DNA from: Dendrophyllia cribrosa
Taxonomy: Eukaryota > Cnidaria > Anthozoa > Scleractinia > Dendrophylliidae
Direction: 5' to 3'
NCBI GenBank assembly: GCA_024195265.1
Contig: JAJLRJ010000013.1
Span: 7,517,075-7,581,074, forward strand
Length of the DNA: 64,000 nucleotides
The notes beneath the pieces are model-generated. The model was given only the letters and a program-made list of their open reading frames with translations. It was not told where the DNA came from and made no database searches. Position numbers and translations under genes: made by a program. Shown piece by piece: positions 33,601 to 41,365 of the stretch (its first letter is position 1; the number at the start of each line of letters is the position of its first letter).

Positions 33601-34141
33601 TTTGTCTTTTCATAAATTATGCATACATACGCACGTGAAGAAAACAAAATTTAAAAGAAACAGTTCTCTAGGGTAACATCACATGATTTACATTGAGAAA
33701 ACAAAACATACAAACTAAAGGGAAAACTAAAGAGGTATATTAAATTGAATTGTAAATTTGAGCATATGTGGACATATACATGGACATAGCGCTTAATAAA
33801 TGAGTTAACCGGCATTTTGTCCCAGTTTCTTGTCAGTTTTAACCAGTATAGGACGGAGTCGGAGGATTATAGTTGCCTTATGTATTTTTGATGTTTTCTT
33901 AAAACAGGAGCAAGGCTTGCTCTCCACGACGCTGTCCAATTTCCGATTTGATAGTCTGTTTGACTACGGTGAAGCACTGCCAGACAAAAAAGGGCGAAGA
34001 GTGATTTCCAACTGGTTTTACTATCTTCGAAGAAAGGTGCAACCTTACATAGAATGGAAGAACAGACTGAGGCTTGCGAAGGATCATTTGACTTACCCTT
34101 ACCTATCACCACGGTGGATTCCCAATGGCATTCAGACATAA
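19222..34141 (+). CDS. Secreted lipoxygenase with altered iron ligands, complete
   Basis: Exons 19222-19288, 19820-19983, 20356-20538, 22718-22856, 24960-25069, 27136-27328, 28282-28643, 29668-29771, 30360-30462, 32510-32728 and 33908-34141 keep frame and give 625 residues. Residues 1-18 are a signal peptide (MISVRFILLVFCYSLCQA), and there is no PLAT domain. Lipoxygenases add dioxygen to polyunsaturated fatty acids at a non-haem iron. Family landmarks are QRLAGLNP (about 168-175), SPIALF and LVPIAIQ, WMLAK (298), EHLAKTHLLMEPF, RQLSQWHPLH, YFPYRDDG (about 417) and SAHHAAVN. Ligand positions read Asn313 (normally His), His318, His504, Asn508 and C-terminal Thr625 (normally Ile; tail WIPNGIQT). 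Activity is therefore doubtful. A TTTTAG acceptor at 19191 implies a 5' leader exon. The secreted, PLAT-less form recalls some bacterial lipoxygenases. Confidence 0.93.
19473..19641. mobile_element. MITE with AAAGGCCC...TTCACCCAA ends, copy 2
   Basis: AAAGGCCCCTGTTCACCCAA on the left and TTGGGTGAACATGGGCCTTT on the right are inverted partners. Same family as 15157-15340. It lies in lipoxygenase intron 1. Confidence 0.72.
20594..21165. mobile_element. Long-arm foldback element
   Basis: The left arm (AAGTGCTTATCACCCATAGA, then GGTAAAATATTTCTTGTTTT) is mirrored on the right (AAAACAAGAAATATTTTACC, then GGGGTGATAGGCACTTT). Inner arms also pair at GCTAATTAGATGACGTCA, with partial matches. It is about 570 bp, in lipoxygenase intron 3. 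Confidence 0.65.
21168..21495. mobile_element. Foldback-like element, TTTAAA...GGGCAGTATCAAG
   Basis: The body shares GGATTTGGTGTC, TTTTGTGATA and CACCACCC with 5905-6240. It ends CACTTCCCCTTTAA. Non-coding. Confidence 0.45.
21612..21695. repeat. (TAG)n microsatellite
   Basis: About 80 bp of TAG/AGT triplets with two interruptions, in lipoxygenase intron 3. Confidence 0.9.
21905..22262. repeat. Two-copy tandem duplication of about 190 bp
   Basis: AATACGAAACAACCTTCGGA recurs as AATACGAAACAACCTTCGAA about 190 bp later. The following CCTAGGC, TGCGTCCAACTCCCC and CCAACGCC blocks keep their order. The copies have diverged moderately. Confidence 0.65.
23463..24267. mobile_element. TIR element with TAAGGTGGCTGAACACAGTT ends
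   Basis: The left end TTAAGGTGGCTGAACACAGT is inverted on the right as AAACTGTGTTAAGCCACCTTA. It is 805 bp, AT-rich, with no supported coding. It abuts the next element at CCACCTTAAGGTGATTCC. Confidence 0.7.
24265..24928. mobile_element. TIR element with TTAAGGTGATTCC ends
   Basis: The left end TTAAGGTGATTCCCTAG pairs with the right end GGAATCACCTTAA. Directly repeated GAGCACGGTGACCCC motifs lie inside at about 24430 and 24812. It shares TTAAGGTG with the previous element, so the two are back to back. Confidence 0.65.
25087..25658. mobile_element. TIR element with AAAGTGCATATGAAGTAA ends
   Basis: TTAAAGTGCATATGAAGTAA on the left is inverted on the right as TTACTTCATATGCACTTTAA. An internal open frame at 25307-25600 (98 codons, starts MAAKEKSSTS) has no recognised domain. 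It lies in lipoxygenase intron 5. Confidence 0.7.
25697..26041. mobile_element. TIR element with CACAGGAYGAAATAAYGA ends
   Basis: CACAGGATGAAATAACGA on the left pairs with TCATTATTTCGTCCTGTG on the right. The interior repeats TTTAAG or CTTAAA about every 20-30 bp on both strands, an unusual internal periodicity. Confidence 0.65.
26218..26335 (-). mobile_element. tRNA-like SINE head
   Basis: On the minus strand there is an A-box-like GTAGCTCAGTGCACGTGGTTAGA stretch (split A box) and a B-box GGTTCGATTCC, then GGCGGACTC and a short A-rich run. The layout is that of a tRNA gene 3' half, but the spacing and missing stems suggest a tRNA-derived SINE rather than a functional tRNA. Confidence 0.55.
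26684..26931. mobile_element. Compound hairpin element (TTTATACTAG ends)
   Basis: Outer ends GGCCGTATTTATACTAGA and TCTAGTATAAATAAGGCC are inverted. Inside, GACGACCTTAG and CTAAGGTCGTC recur several times as nested hairpins. A retroelement-like tail (GACGAAGGGCTAAGCCCGAA) follows at about 26948. Confidence 0.6.
27481..28145. repeat. Tandem array of the 88-bp repeat, about six units
   Basis: Units of 88-90 bp contain AAATGGTACCATGCAAAAGT, ACTGCTGAAGAGGTTTCATT, GGTCACACCATAGGATTTCG and CAGACTCAAAAGTTAGAAC. GGTACC starts at 27781, 27869, 27959 and 28047. The last units are nearly identical, so the array expanded recently. It lies in lipoxygenase intron 6. Confidence 0.85.
28688..28755 (+). mobile_element. 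tRNA-like SINE head
   Basis: GGGTTAGCTTAGTTAGTA (A-box-like) and GGTCGCGAGACCGATCCCC (B-box-like) are spaced as in a tRNA. There is no closing acceptor stem. A foldback element follows directly. Confidence 0.45.
28763..29173. mobile_element. Foldback element with AAAGGGACACTG ends
   Basis: Begins AAAGGGACACTGTCCCGGC and ends GAGAGTCCCTTT. The body (TCGTGTTTTCATGATTATGG, AATCCACTTCAATCCTTGCA) matches the inverted relative at 12655-13040. It lies in lipoxygenase intron 7. Confidence 0.6.
30535..30815. mobile_element. MITE family A, diverged copy
   Basis: GGAGCAGTTGTCAATGCCAA at the left and CCAATTGAAAACCGCTC at the right, with internal GATTGGTTGATAAACTGG and CCAATCACAACAGACG, match the family at 6429-6717. 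It lies in lipoxygenase intron 9. Confidence 0.6.
31189..31377. mobile_element. MITE with AGGCCATTTGCACGATG ends
   Basis: AGGCCATTTGCACGATGGCG on the left pairs with CGTCATCGTGCAAATGGCCT on the right; arms extend to CTACAACTACCAGAATTC / GATTCTGGTAGTTGTAG. The AT-flanked AGGCCATTT end is shared with the palindromic MITE at 4351-4545. Confidence 0.72.
31620..31976. mobile_element. TIR element with CTTAACCCTATTCAGC ends
   Basis: CTTAACCCTATTCAGCTTGG on the left is mirrored by CAGGCTGAATAGGGTTAAG on the right. The body contains long poly-G, poly-C and C-rich runs that may be length-miscalled. Confidence 0.65.
32735..33030. mobile_element. CCCATATAAAAATGACGGGG element, copy 2
   Basis: Immediately follows lipoxygenase exon 10. 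It carries GACTCCCATATAAAAATGAC, GGTGCCCGTCGTACC and AAAATGACCACCGTTAGAAT, and ends TTTTTATATTGGAGTCCCC. Same family as 13914-14290 and 34215-34470. Confidence 0.68.
33061..33590 (-). other. Probable retroelement 3' remnant with 175-codon frame
   Basis: An uninterrupted minus-strand frame of 175 codons, no recognised domain. It includes CTGAAGAAGGCTGGTTTGGT followed by CAGCCGAAATATAG, the 'gaaggctgg...gccgaaat' type of tail seen at the 3' ends of many cnidarian retroelements. It lies wholly inside lipoxygenase intron 10. I read it as a repeat fragment, not a gene. Confidence 0.4.
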
Positions 34142-34214
34142 GACAAACCGAACGCTTTGAAGGGGTCTGGTCACGATTATTTTAGGCGATTCCACCGCTT
34201 ACAAGCCTGGGTGG

Positions 34215-34470
34215 GTGAGGGTGACTCCCAGGAGGGGTGGGTGGGTGGGACTCCCGCGGGGGGGGGGGGACTTCCGTATAAAATTGACGGGGGTGGGGGT
34301 GATCGTCGTAAAGGAACCCCTAAAAGGTGCCATAAACATGTTTTTTGGATGGGGCTCATATTAATGTTTACTCCTAAGAGGGACCAATTTGTTCTGAACC
34401 ACGAATTATAACCTCTAAAAGGTATAATGATCACCCCGTGATGATCACTTTTACTAAGGAGTGACCCCTC
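34215..34470. mobile_element. Related G-rich element, copy 3
   Basis: GGGACTTCCGTATAAAATTG then GGGGGTGATCGTCGTAAAGG, with a right side containing TAATGATCACCCCGTGATG. A diverged relative of 13914-14290, just downstream of the lipoxygenase stop. Confidence 0.5.
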
Positions 34471-34479
34471 CCTCGATCG

Positions 34480-35211
34480 GGCGTATAAGATGGATAGGGA
34501 TGGAGAAAACGAATTCGAGGATGTCTCGGTTCAAGCTTATTTTGGAGAGTTCCCAGGGGTAATTAAGATTCATGAAGCCTTCTAAGTTAAAATGTGTTCT
34601 TAGTATTGCTGGCATACAGACGCCTTTTGCTGAAAAAATTTATAAAACCTTCATGAATTGGGTTCCTTCTTCCTGTTTTATTTATTTTTATTTTTTGGTA
34701 ACAGTGTCCCTTAATACTAAAATCATGCGCTTCTTAACCCTAAAATAATCATGTGCTTAACCTAAATTCTTAAATCATTATATGACCACAAATACTGAAA
34801 TCAGTTCTTAACCAAATCATTACCATTGCATTTAACCCTAATTGCCTTTGGATCTCGTAAATATTTAATTATTAATTAATGAAGACAAGCACTGAAGAGT
34901 CACCGAAAATAACGTGATCAATCCCCTTTAAATGGAGTAGAAATGTGACAAAGTGTAAGGAATAAATTAGATACGTTAGTTCTTGTAAGTCTGGTCTTCT
35001 ACCTACGTCATATGACTAATAACTAGTCCCTTGGTTAGTTCATTGTAAAGGTTACTATGAATGTGTGTTAACACCAATAAAGAACTAAGAAATGTTTACT
35101 GATGTAATGATTCAATTTACCTTACAATGAATTGATCTATTATATACCTTGAAGCTTAACGGACTCGAGGACACACAGTGGTGCAATTTACACACATTTA
35201 CATAAGTTCAA
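34480..35211. other. Lipoxygenase 3' flank
   Basis: AT-rich, no gene. Two AATAAA hexamers, near 34962 and 35085, are possible polyadenylation signals for the lipoxygenase transcript. Repeated ACCCTAA and AAATCATT motifs at 34710-34850 look like decayed short repeats. Confidence 0.4.
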
Positions 35212-35659
35212 TTTGAGTAATGGTCCTTAGTAAGAACTAGACAACCGAACGGCAAGGAATGCAGAAAGGTGTTAATTGTGATATCATGTTGAAACCGTCC
35301 ACCTCATTGGCTAAAACGTGAAAATCTACCATCACTTAACCAGGTAGTGCATTTATTTCTCTTTAGTTTACTAATTGGTTCCCTTTTAGTGAAAACTATT
35401 CTAAGTTTTAATGCAACCAAAATTCTATGTGGAAAACATGTAAAATTAGAAGCCTTTCTTGCCATTGTTTTGGAGTTTCAAGATTGGATGAAATCTTGTA
35501 GCACAAAAGAAACATTCCAGTACATTATATTTAAAAAACATGTTGTCCATAGGTTGATGCATTCTCAGTAAAAAAACCTAAACAATCTTATGTGGGGAAA
35601 GCGAAATGCCGCGGAACAATAGAGCATTGCCCTAGTTCTTATACGCATTATTACTTACG
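35212..35659. mobile_element. Foldback element, copy 2
   Basis: The left end GAGTAATGGTCCTTAGTAAG and right end CTTATACGCATTATTACTTA are diverged inverted partners. The internal CCGAACGGCAAGG and GAAATGCCGCGGAAC match the copy at 81-541. Confidence 0.58.
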
Positions 35660-35806
35660 GTCCGGACACACGCGCAGCAAGATTTTTTGGGGGTGTCATA
35701 CGATGGGTTGCGCGCAACGTCGCAAACGTAGAACTCGATTCTACTTCCACAGCTGTTGTGCGCAACGTTGCAAGAAAAGCTGCAAGGTGTGTCCGGGCCT
35801 TTTGAA
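35660..35806. mobile_element. Short TIR element (GGTCCGGACACAC ends)
   Basis: GGTCCGGACACACGCGCAGC on the left and GCAAGGTGTGTCCGGGCC on the right are inverted. Internal GCGCAACGTCGCAAACG and GCGCAACGTTGCAAG form further pairing. A MITE A fragment follows at about 35860-35960. Confidence 0.62.
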
Positions 35807-36305
35807 GCTTCGCCGCTAGTTCCATTCGTCTTCCTCGCAGATTTCTCGCAGTCTCCGTAAATCCAACCAAAACCGAGGTAATTACTGACTGTCTAATTAA
35901 AACAGACGCTGTCAATCCAATGAACAGATCATAACTCGAAGCAAACACATTTGACCCGGGAACAAGCGCTAAAATAAAACTTAAAACAATTATCAAAAAG
36001 GTCTTCATTTTGGTATGATTTATTTGCAATTCAGTCTGCAAGTCACCAGTCAGGAAAAACCGCAAGGAGTTTATCAATAACAGCTTTATGTTTGGACTTT
36101 TTGGCGCTCTGTGAAGCATAATCTGGTGATGTCGTTTAGAGTATTTAGCGCGTTGAATTGGACTAAAGATCTGGATCCACAGGACAAATCACTATCCAGC
36201 TAGACTGTAGTCTGAGCGTCCGAACCGTGGTTCGAGTCCAGGTCTCTACCGTCGTGATGTTTCTTAGGAAAACTTTGCTCCATATTGTCTCTCTCCACCC
36301 AGGTC

Positions 36306-36452
36306 CCGCTTGTTCAAAATGTGGATAGCGCTACTCATCGGATAAATCACTATCCAGTGATAACACAATGGATTTTGTTAATACTTATCCACTGGGTAGT
36401 GATAATTTATGGGGGTGGATAGCGCTATCCACCTTTTGAACAACTGGGGCCT
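36306..36452. mobile_element. Palindromic MITE (TTGTTCAAAA...GTGGATAGCGCTA), copy 1
   Basis: CTTGTTCAAAATGTGGATAG and CTATCCACCTTTTGAACAAC are inverted ends. The interior repeats ATCACTATCCAGTG. A better copy is at 54010-54170 and a partial one near 27405-27465. Confidence 0.7.
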
Positions 36453-36713
36453 GGTGTATCTAAGTATCGGTGAGATAATGCTGGGGGTAACCCTGCGATG
36501 GACTAGCATCTTATCCAGGAATGGCTGGAGCAATTCCCTTAGTTGCTACATGCTACAGAAACCAGGTTAAGCTACAGCCTTGTGGTGGCCTGTGGCTTAC
36601 GGTCAGTGTAGCAGCTTCATTGCTTAAGGCGTTGCGGCTGCTTCTGTATTTAGGGCTAGGAGCCTTTGTTTCTGTTGTTTGTTCTATTGTTCTCTCGAAG
36701 GGTGTCGAACCAA

Positions 36714-36910
36714 TACGCCATTTCCGAGTTACCTTTAGCCTCTCTATCAAAGCGAGGCTAGGTTCGAAACCTTTCATATGAAAATGAGTTTTCATTCACA
36801 TGCAAAAAAAAACTTAATTGCATATGAATGAAAACTTATTTTCATATGAAAGGTTTCGCACCTATCCTCGCTTTGATAGAGAGGTTAAAGGCAACTCGGA
36901 AATGGCCTAT
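36714..36910. mobile_element. Palindromic MITE, second copy of the 4351-4545 family
   Basis: ACGCCATTTCCGAGTTACCT on the left to GGAAATGGCCT on the right. The centre carries a poly-A interruption (CATGCAAAAAAAAACTTAAT). Flanked by CAAT and ATTG like the first copy. Confidence 0.75.
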
Positions 36911-38150
36911 TGTGTGAGACCTTACGACATCGCCCGAGGCTCATGTACCTACCTTATTTACCTTGTCCCCAGGGTCTTCTCCGCCTTTTTATGAGGATGA
37001 GGTTGCTAATTTACCTTAAAAGCATGATGTCTCCTTATAGGCCACTTCAAAAAATACTATTATACTCTTTAAAGTGCAGGTTTGGGTGGTAACACGAAAA
37101 AAGCAAGTGACACACTCAAACACCAACCCCGCGGTCTGGCCAGTACCTTACGCATGCGCACAGCCATATCACCCGCGCAGCAGCAGCCATGGACATCTGT
37201 TTCGTCCTTGTTAGGACTCATCAGCATGGCATAGCCATAGGTTAGCCATAACATAGTTTGGGTGGCGCTTGATGTAAGTCTTATTTTTCCAATTTCTTTT
37301 GTTTTCAGCACGAATTGCACATGCTATGCTTCAACCTCTTGGCAATTTGCATACGGTGCACATTTGTATACGAACCGCACAATGCTACATCCTAGCATTC
37401 GTACATGTACTCTGAATTCCATTGTGCCATTCTAACAATTATATCAATAAATAAATTTAGGAATGGACCACTTTATTTTTGTGGGGGGGGGGGGGGGGGG
37501 GGGGGGGGGTTGTGGGCAATTTTTCTGAGCATGAATTTTTTTTTTTCCCGTCTTGAGGTTGTGCAATATTTTTTTCGGGATTGTTCGATACTTTTTTCCC
37601 TTGGGCTCGCTGTGCATGACTTTTTTTTCTCTACTTTTGCTGTGCAGGAATTTTTTTTTGGTAATTGCCCAACCCCCCCCCCCCCCCCCCCCCTCAAAAA
37701 AAAAATAAATAAATAAAATAGAATGGTCCGTCCCTTAGAATGAGGATCATCTGAATCCGAAATCCACAATTGGGGATTGCTTTTTGATACGCATGATCTA
37801 AAAAAGTGGTGGTCGCAATATTCCCAAGTACCAAACTGTTATATGGAGAGCCAAATTTAAAGTCAGAAATAAATTATTTAAGTGATCGAAAAATTATCAA
37901 GGCTATTATTTAATTTCTGTCTTAAATTTAACTAAATTCAACCTTTTAGAGTTATAATCATGATTCTGCTTCGTTCAGTTCACATTTTTGTACTCTCAAT
38001 TTGATTCCTAAGAGACTTGAATTTTAATGTCCTTGTGGTTAATTTTCGTGTCATAAAAATATTTTGGTTTCACCTGCGTTAATTCAAAATGAAAGACCAT
38101 ACTTATGTCATTACTTATTTATGATAATAGCCTGGATTTAAAATAATACG
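36911..38150. other. Interval without a supported gene
   Basis: Contains a poly-G run of about 28 at about 37482, and a C run of about 22 at about 37675; they pair as ends of a T-rich segment. Frames crossing these runs are artefacts. The rest is AT-rich with no recognised feature up to the next gene. Confidence 0.5.
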
Positions 38151-38162
38151 TTTAGTTTCAAA

Positions 38163-38678
38163 ATGGCTGCCAGGACGTCCTCGGTCAAAACCGCTATTCT
38201 GCTCTTTACTGAAGACCAAGAGGAAAACTGTGAAAAGCTGCGGACTGTTTTAGAAAGCGAATCCGGCGGTGATATATGCGTCGTGGACTTGGTCGATATA
38301 TCTGTGCGCGGTTTATCGCTGGAAGAACAGCTCCGTAATGGCTGTGATTGCATTGTTTTAGTCTGTTCCTCGCAAGCAACACAACTTATCAACGATGAAA
38401 AATCGACAGTTTTTAAAACGAAAAGCGGCCAGAAAGTTAAATTTGATGGGGAGATTATTAGCAAGGTTTTCAAGTGCAGCGATGGAAGGTTACGGCGCAA
38501 AGTGATTCCCGTGTCTTTTGTGGAATTACCCTCGGTTTTGCATGGGTCAGGAGCGAGGCGCAAGGATCGCTACAATGCGATTTCGTTTGAGATAAAACAA
38601 GGGGAGGTGACTGAACTGATGCTGGAAGGCGATGTGCTAGAAAGTTTGATTGATGTTATAAAGAAAGCGAAAATTTAA
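38163..38678 (+). CDS. Small TIR/SEFIR-like protein C
   Basis: A 171-residue single-exon protein beginning MAARTSSVKTAILLFTEDQ, with no Met-Gly signal, unlike proteins A and B. The order is a first strand TAILLFTE, a helix EENCEKLRTVLES, a strand DICVVDLVD, a helix SLEEQLRNG, a strand CDCIVLVCSS, and later KVIPVSFVELPSVLHG. The CDCIVLVCSS strand after a surface helix is where SEFIR and TIR domains carry their fourth strand. The tail ends VLESLIDVIKKAKI. The family call is by pattern only. TACGTTTAG ends 7 nt before the ATG and may be an acceptor, as in A and B. The stop is followed by two decayed copies of the gene's 3' end. Possibly a decoy or adaptor in signalling; unproven. Confidence 0.65.
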   Translation: MAARTSSVKTAILLFTEDQEENCEKLRTVLESESGGDICVVDLVDISVRGLSLEEQLRNGCDCIVLVCSSQATQLINDEKSTVFKTKSGQKVKFDGEIISKVFKCSDGRLRRKVIPVSFVELPSVLHGSGARRKDRYNAISFEIKQGEVTELMLEGDVLESLIDVIKKAKI

Positions 38679-38930
38679 ACAAATGGGACAAAATTGTTTG
38701 CGAGTGGAGCTCTACTTCAAGTTGACCACAGTTATGCTGGAAGGCAAATGTTTGATTGATGTCAGACACAAACAAAGGAAAACATTTCAACACACGAGCA
38801 GTTGTTTGCAAGAGTACCATAAATTGACCGTTGTTTTGATGGAAAGAGATATGTTAGAACGTTTGATTAATGTCATCATTGTATAAGCGAAAATTTAAAC
38901 ACATGCATAAGGCAAAGTTTTATAAGAAAT
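38600..38930 (+). repeat. Three tandem copies of the 3' end of TIR/SEFIR-like gene C
   Basis: A unit of about 100-114 bp starts near 38607, 38721 and 38822. The first is the real gene end (ACTGAACTGATGCTGGAAGG ... GCGAAAATTTAAACAAATG). The second keeps CAGTTATGCTGGAAGGC and TTTGATTGATGTCAGA. The third keeps TTTTGATGGAAAGAG, GTTTGATTAATGTCAT and GCGAAAATTTAAACACATG. Units two and three retain a frame of 67 codons from MGQNCLRVEL (38683-38886), echoing LEGDVLESLIDVI as MERDMLERLINVI. Confidence 0.7.
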
Positions 38931-39219
38931 AGTTTAAAGTTATGTGCAAACGCCAAGAACATATATAGACATACTCAGTGTCAGTCCTCCATTGAACATT
39001 GATCAAGGTAAGATCGAAAACGAAATAAACATGAATGTTGACTAAAATTTGATAGTGGAACTGGAAACACGACTACAAAATCGTAGAACTGAAATATTCA
39101 GGAATTATCAATAATAAAAAATCATTTTAGACTGTATGCAATATTTTAGGTGTGAAGAACTCGTCCCTCAGTTGAAAAATTCGTAGGCTCCTGAACTGCT
39201 CATATATGAAGCCACTGAT

Positions 39220-39410
39220 TCAGAAGAAGCCTGTTTCAAGCGCTCAGATAGTGTGGGGAGCGACGCGAAAAAAAGCAAGGAAACTGGAGAGAGCTCGCAT
39301 CGGCTTTTGCGCCTATCCCCCTCAATTAGCACTCGAACTTTTCATAATATTTTTGCCTCGCGCGTCGCCTTTCTTTTCAGTGCTCCCCACTATCTGATCA
39401 TGAACGCCTA
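39220..39410. mobile_element. Diverged TIR element
   Basis: GCGCTCAGATAGTGTGGGGA on the left pairs with CCCCACTATCTGATCATGAA on the right, with CGACGCGAAAA / TCGCGCGTCG inside. A related worn copy may be at 9300-9470. Confidence 0.55.
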
Positions 39411-40083
39411 GAAATTTATCCGTCCTTTTTTCCTGCTCCTTGGATAGGCAAGTAAAACACCTAATACCCACGTATTCAGTCAGTTCCTCTCGTGGCTGGG
39501 AGTGAGCACAAAGTGCGCGTAAGAGGTTGGGAACGAATAGCTTGTTGGTGGAGAATTAGTGTCTACCGCACTTCAGTCACTCATTTTAGACATTTTACTG
39601 TATAACTGAACTCTCTATACGACGAACACCTCTGTAAGACGGACACTTAAAGTTGGTCTCTATCACACTTCACTTCAGTCATTCATTTTATAGCCTACAA
39701 AGCAGGCGTATTTGGGGGGGCGATCGAGTCCTGAGCAAAACCAAAATGACGACCAAACACTAAATTCAGCACTCCTCTACCAAAATAAACCGCATGCACT
39801 GCAAGCTACTCATTTTACTGTAACTGAACTCTCGATAGGACGAAGACGGCTCTAAGATGCATACCTAAAGTTGTTCTCTACCGCACTTCAGTCGCTCATT
39901 TTACTGTAACTGAACTCTCGATAGGACGAACACGGATCTAAGATGGATACCTAATGTTGTTCGTACATCTAAAGTTGTTCTCTACCGCACTTCAGTCACT
40001 CATTTTACTACGACTGAACTTTCTATTGTATGGACACCTCTCTTAGACGTACATCTAAAGTTGGTCTCCACCGCACTCCGATC

Positions 40084-40400
40084 TCACGCCTACTCACGCC
40101 TATGGAGCAATTTCTCGCGTCTGACTTACAGATATGAGCTATCAGCCTTAACTGATCGCATGATCCAATTAAAAATATAGTTACGTTCATGAAAATATGG
40201 CACTTTTTTGTAGGTTTCTATCGTTCTGAACATTACAATTACAGAGGTCTGAGGTCCATTTGAACTTCCGAATTCTTCGGAACATCTTGGGAAAACATCG
40301 GACATCTTCGGAAGAGATCGGGTTCTCTTCAGATTTGGCACTGGTTCTCCCACGAAAAAATTCTCACGCCTATCACTCGGAAAAAGTTGGCAGGAATATA
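40084..40400. mobile_element. Element with an inverted relative at 45678-46040
   Basis: AGATATGAGCTATCAGCCTT, ATGATCCAATTAAAAATATA, AAAATATGGCACTTTTTTGT and GACATCTTCGGAAGAGATCG all reappear, reverse-complemented and diverged, in the second copy. Non-coding. Confidence 0.65.
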
Positions 40401-40529
40401 ACTGAACTTTTGATAAGACGAACACGGCTCTCAGATGGATACCTAAAGTTGGTCTCTAGTACTGCTTCAGTCGCTCATTTTTCTGCGACTGAACTCTCTA
40501 TAAGATGGACACCTCTCTTAAGGTGGGCA

Positions 40530-40870
40530 GACGCGAGGGGTCATGTAGCAGGGACATGTCGCAGCGACTGTAGAGCAGCGACAAAAATTTGTGTAGTACA
40601 CACTGAGGGACATGTAGCAGGGACGTGTAGCGGGAACATGTAGCACGGACAAAATCATAGCGTTTGCACACACATGAAAATGTTGCGGGGACATGTCACA
40701 GGGACATGTTGCAGCGACACTTCCCCTCGTGTGAAGTGATGCTATCATAATTGTGCAACACCACCAATTTTGGGGACATTTTGTCCCCGCGACGTGTACC
40801 ATGAAGTTCAACAAGTGAACTCCGTGCGACATGTCGCACTCTAAGACGATATGTCGCACTCTAGTGCGAC
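40530..40870. repeat. GGGACATGT-rich element
   Basis: GGGACATGTAGC, GGGACATGTCGC and variants recur at least eight times on both strands, ending GCGACATGTCGCAC. This makes a self-complementary block inside the larger array. Confidence 0.5.
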
Positions 40871-41365
40871 GGAGACTGATAGGTTAGCTGTAATCGGGGG
40901 AGGTGGGGTCTTTTAAGCGACAGTTTACGGTAGCTGCTCAAAAACTGTGGTCGCTCTCTAAGACGTACATCTGAAGTTGACCTCTACCGCACTTCAGTCA
41001 CTCATTTTACTGCAACAGAATTCTCTATAAGATGGACACCCCTCTAAGACGGACACCTAAAGTTGGTCTTTACCGCACTTCAGTCACTCATTTTACTGCA
41101 ACAAAACTCTCTACAAGACGGTCACCCCTCTAAGACAGACACCTAAAGAGTTGGTCTCAGCTACCGCACTTCAGTCACTCATTTTACTGCAATAGAACTC
41201 TCTACAAGACGGTCACCTCTCTAAGACAGACACCCGCTAAAGGGTTGGTCTCTACCGCACTTCAGTCACTCATTTTACTGCAACAGAACTCTCTACAAGA
41301 CGGTCACCTCTCTAAGACAGGCACCTAAAGAGTTGGTCTCTACCGCACTTCAGTCACTCATTTAA

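Larger units (their letters stand above)
39590..41365. repeat. Dispersed-tandem array of CTCTCTAAGACGGACACCTA
   Basis: Repeat blocks of about 90-110 bp read TCTACCGCACTTCAGTCACT, CATTTTACTGCAACAGAACT, CTCTACAAGACGGTCACC and CTAAGACAGACACCTAAAG. They are best preserved at 40970-41360 and interrupted by the elements at 40084-40400 and 40530-40870. Confidence 0.75.

Noticed and set aside
37405..37769. Open frames of about 100 codons on both strands
   Set aside because: They read poly-G and poly-C runs as Gly and Pro stretches. Run lengths are unreliable and no domain is present.
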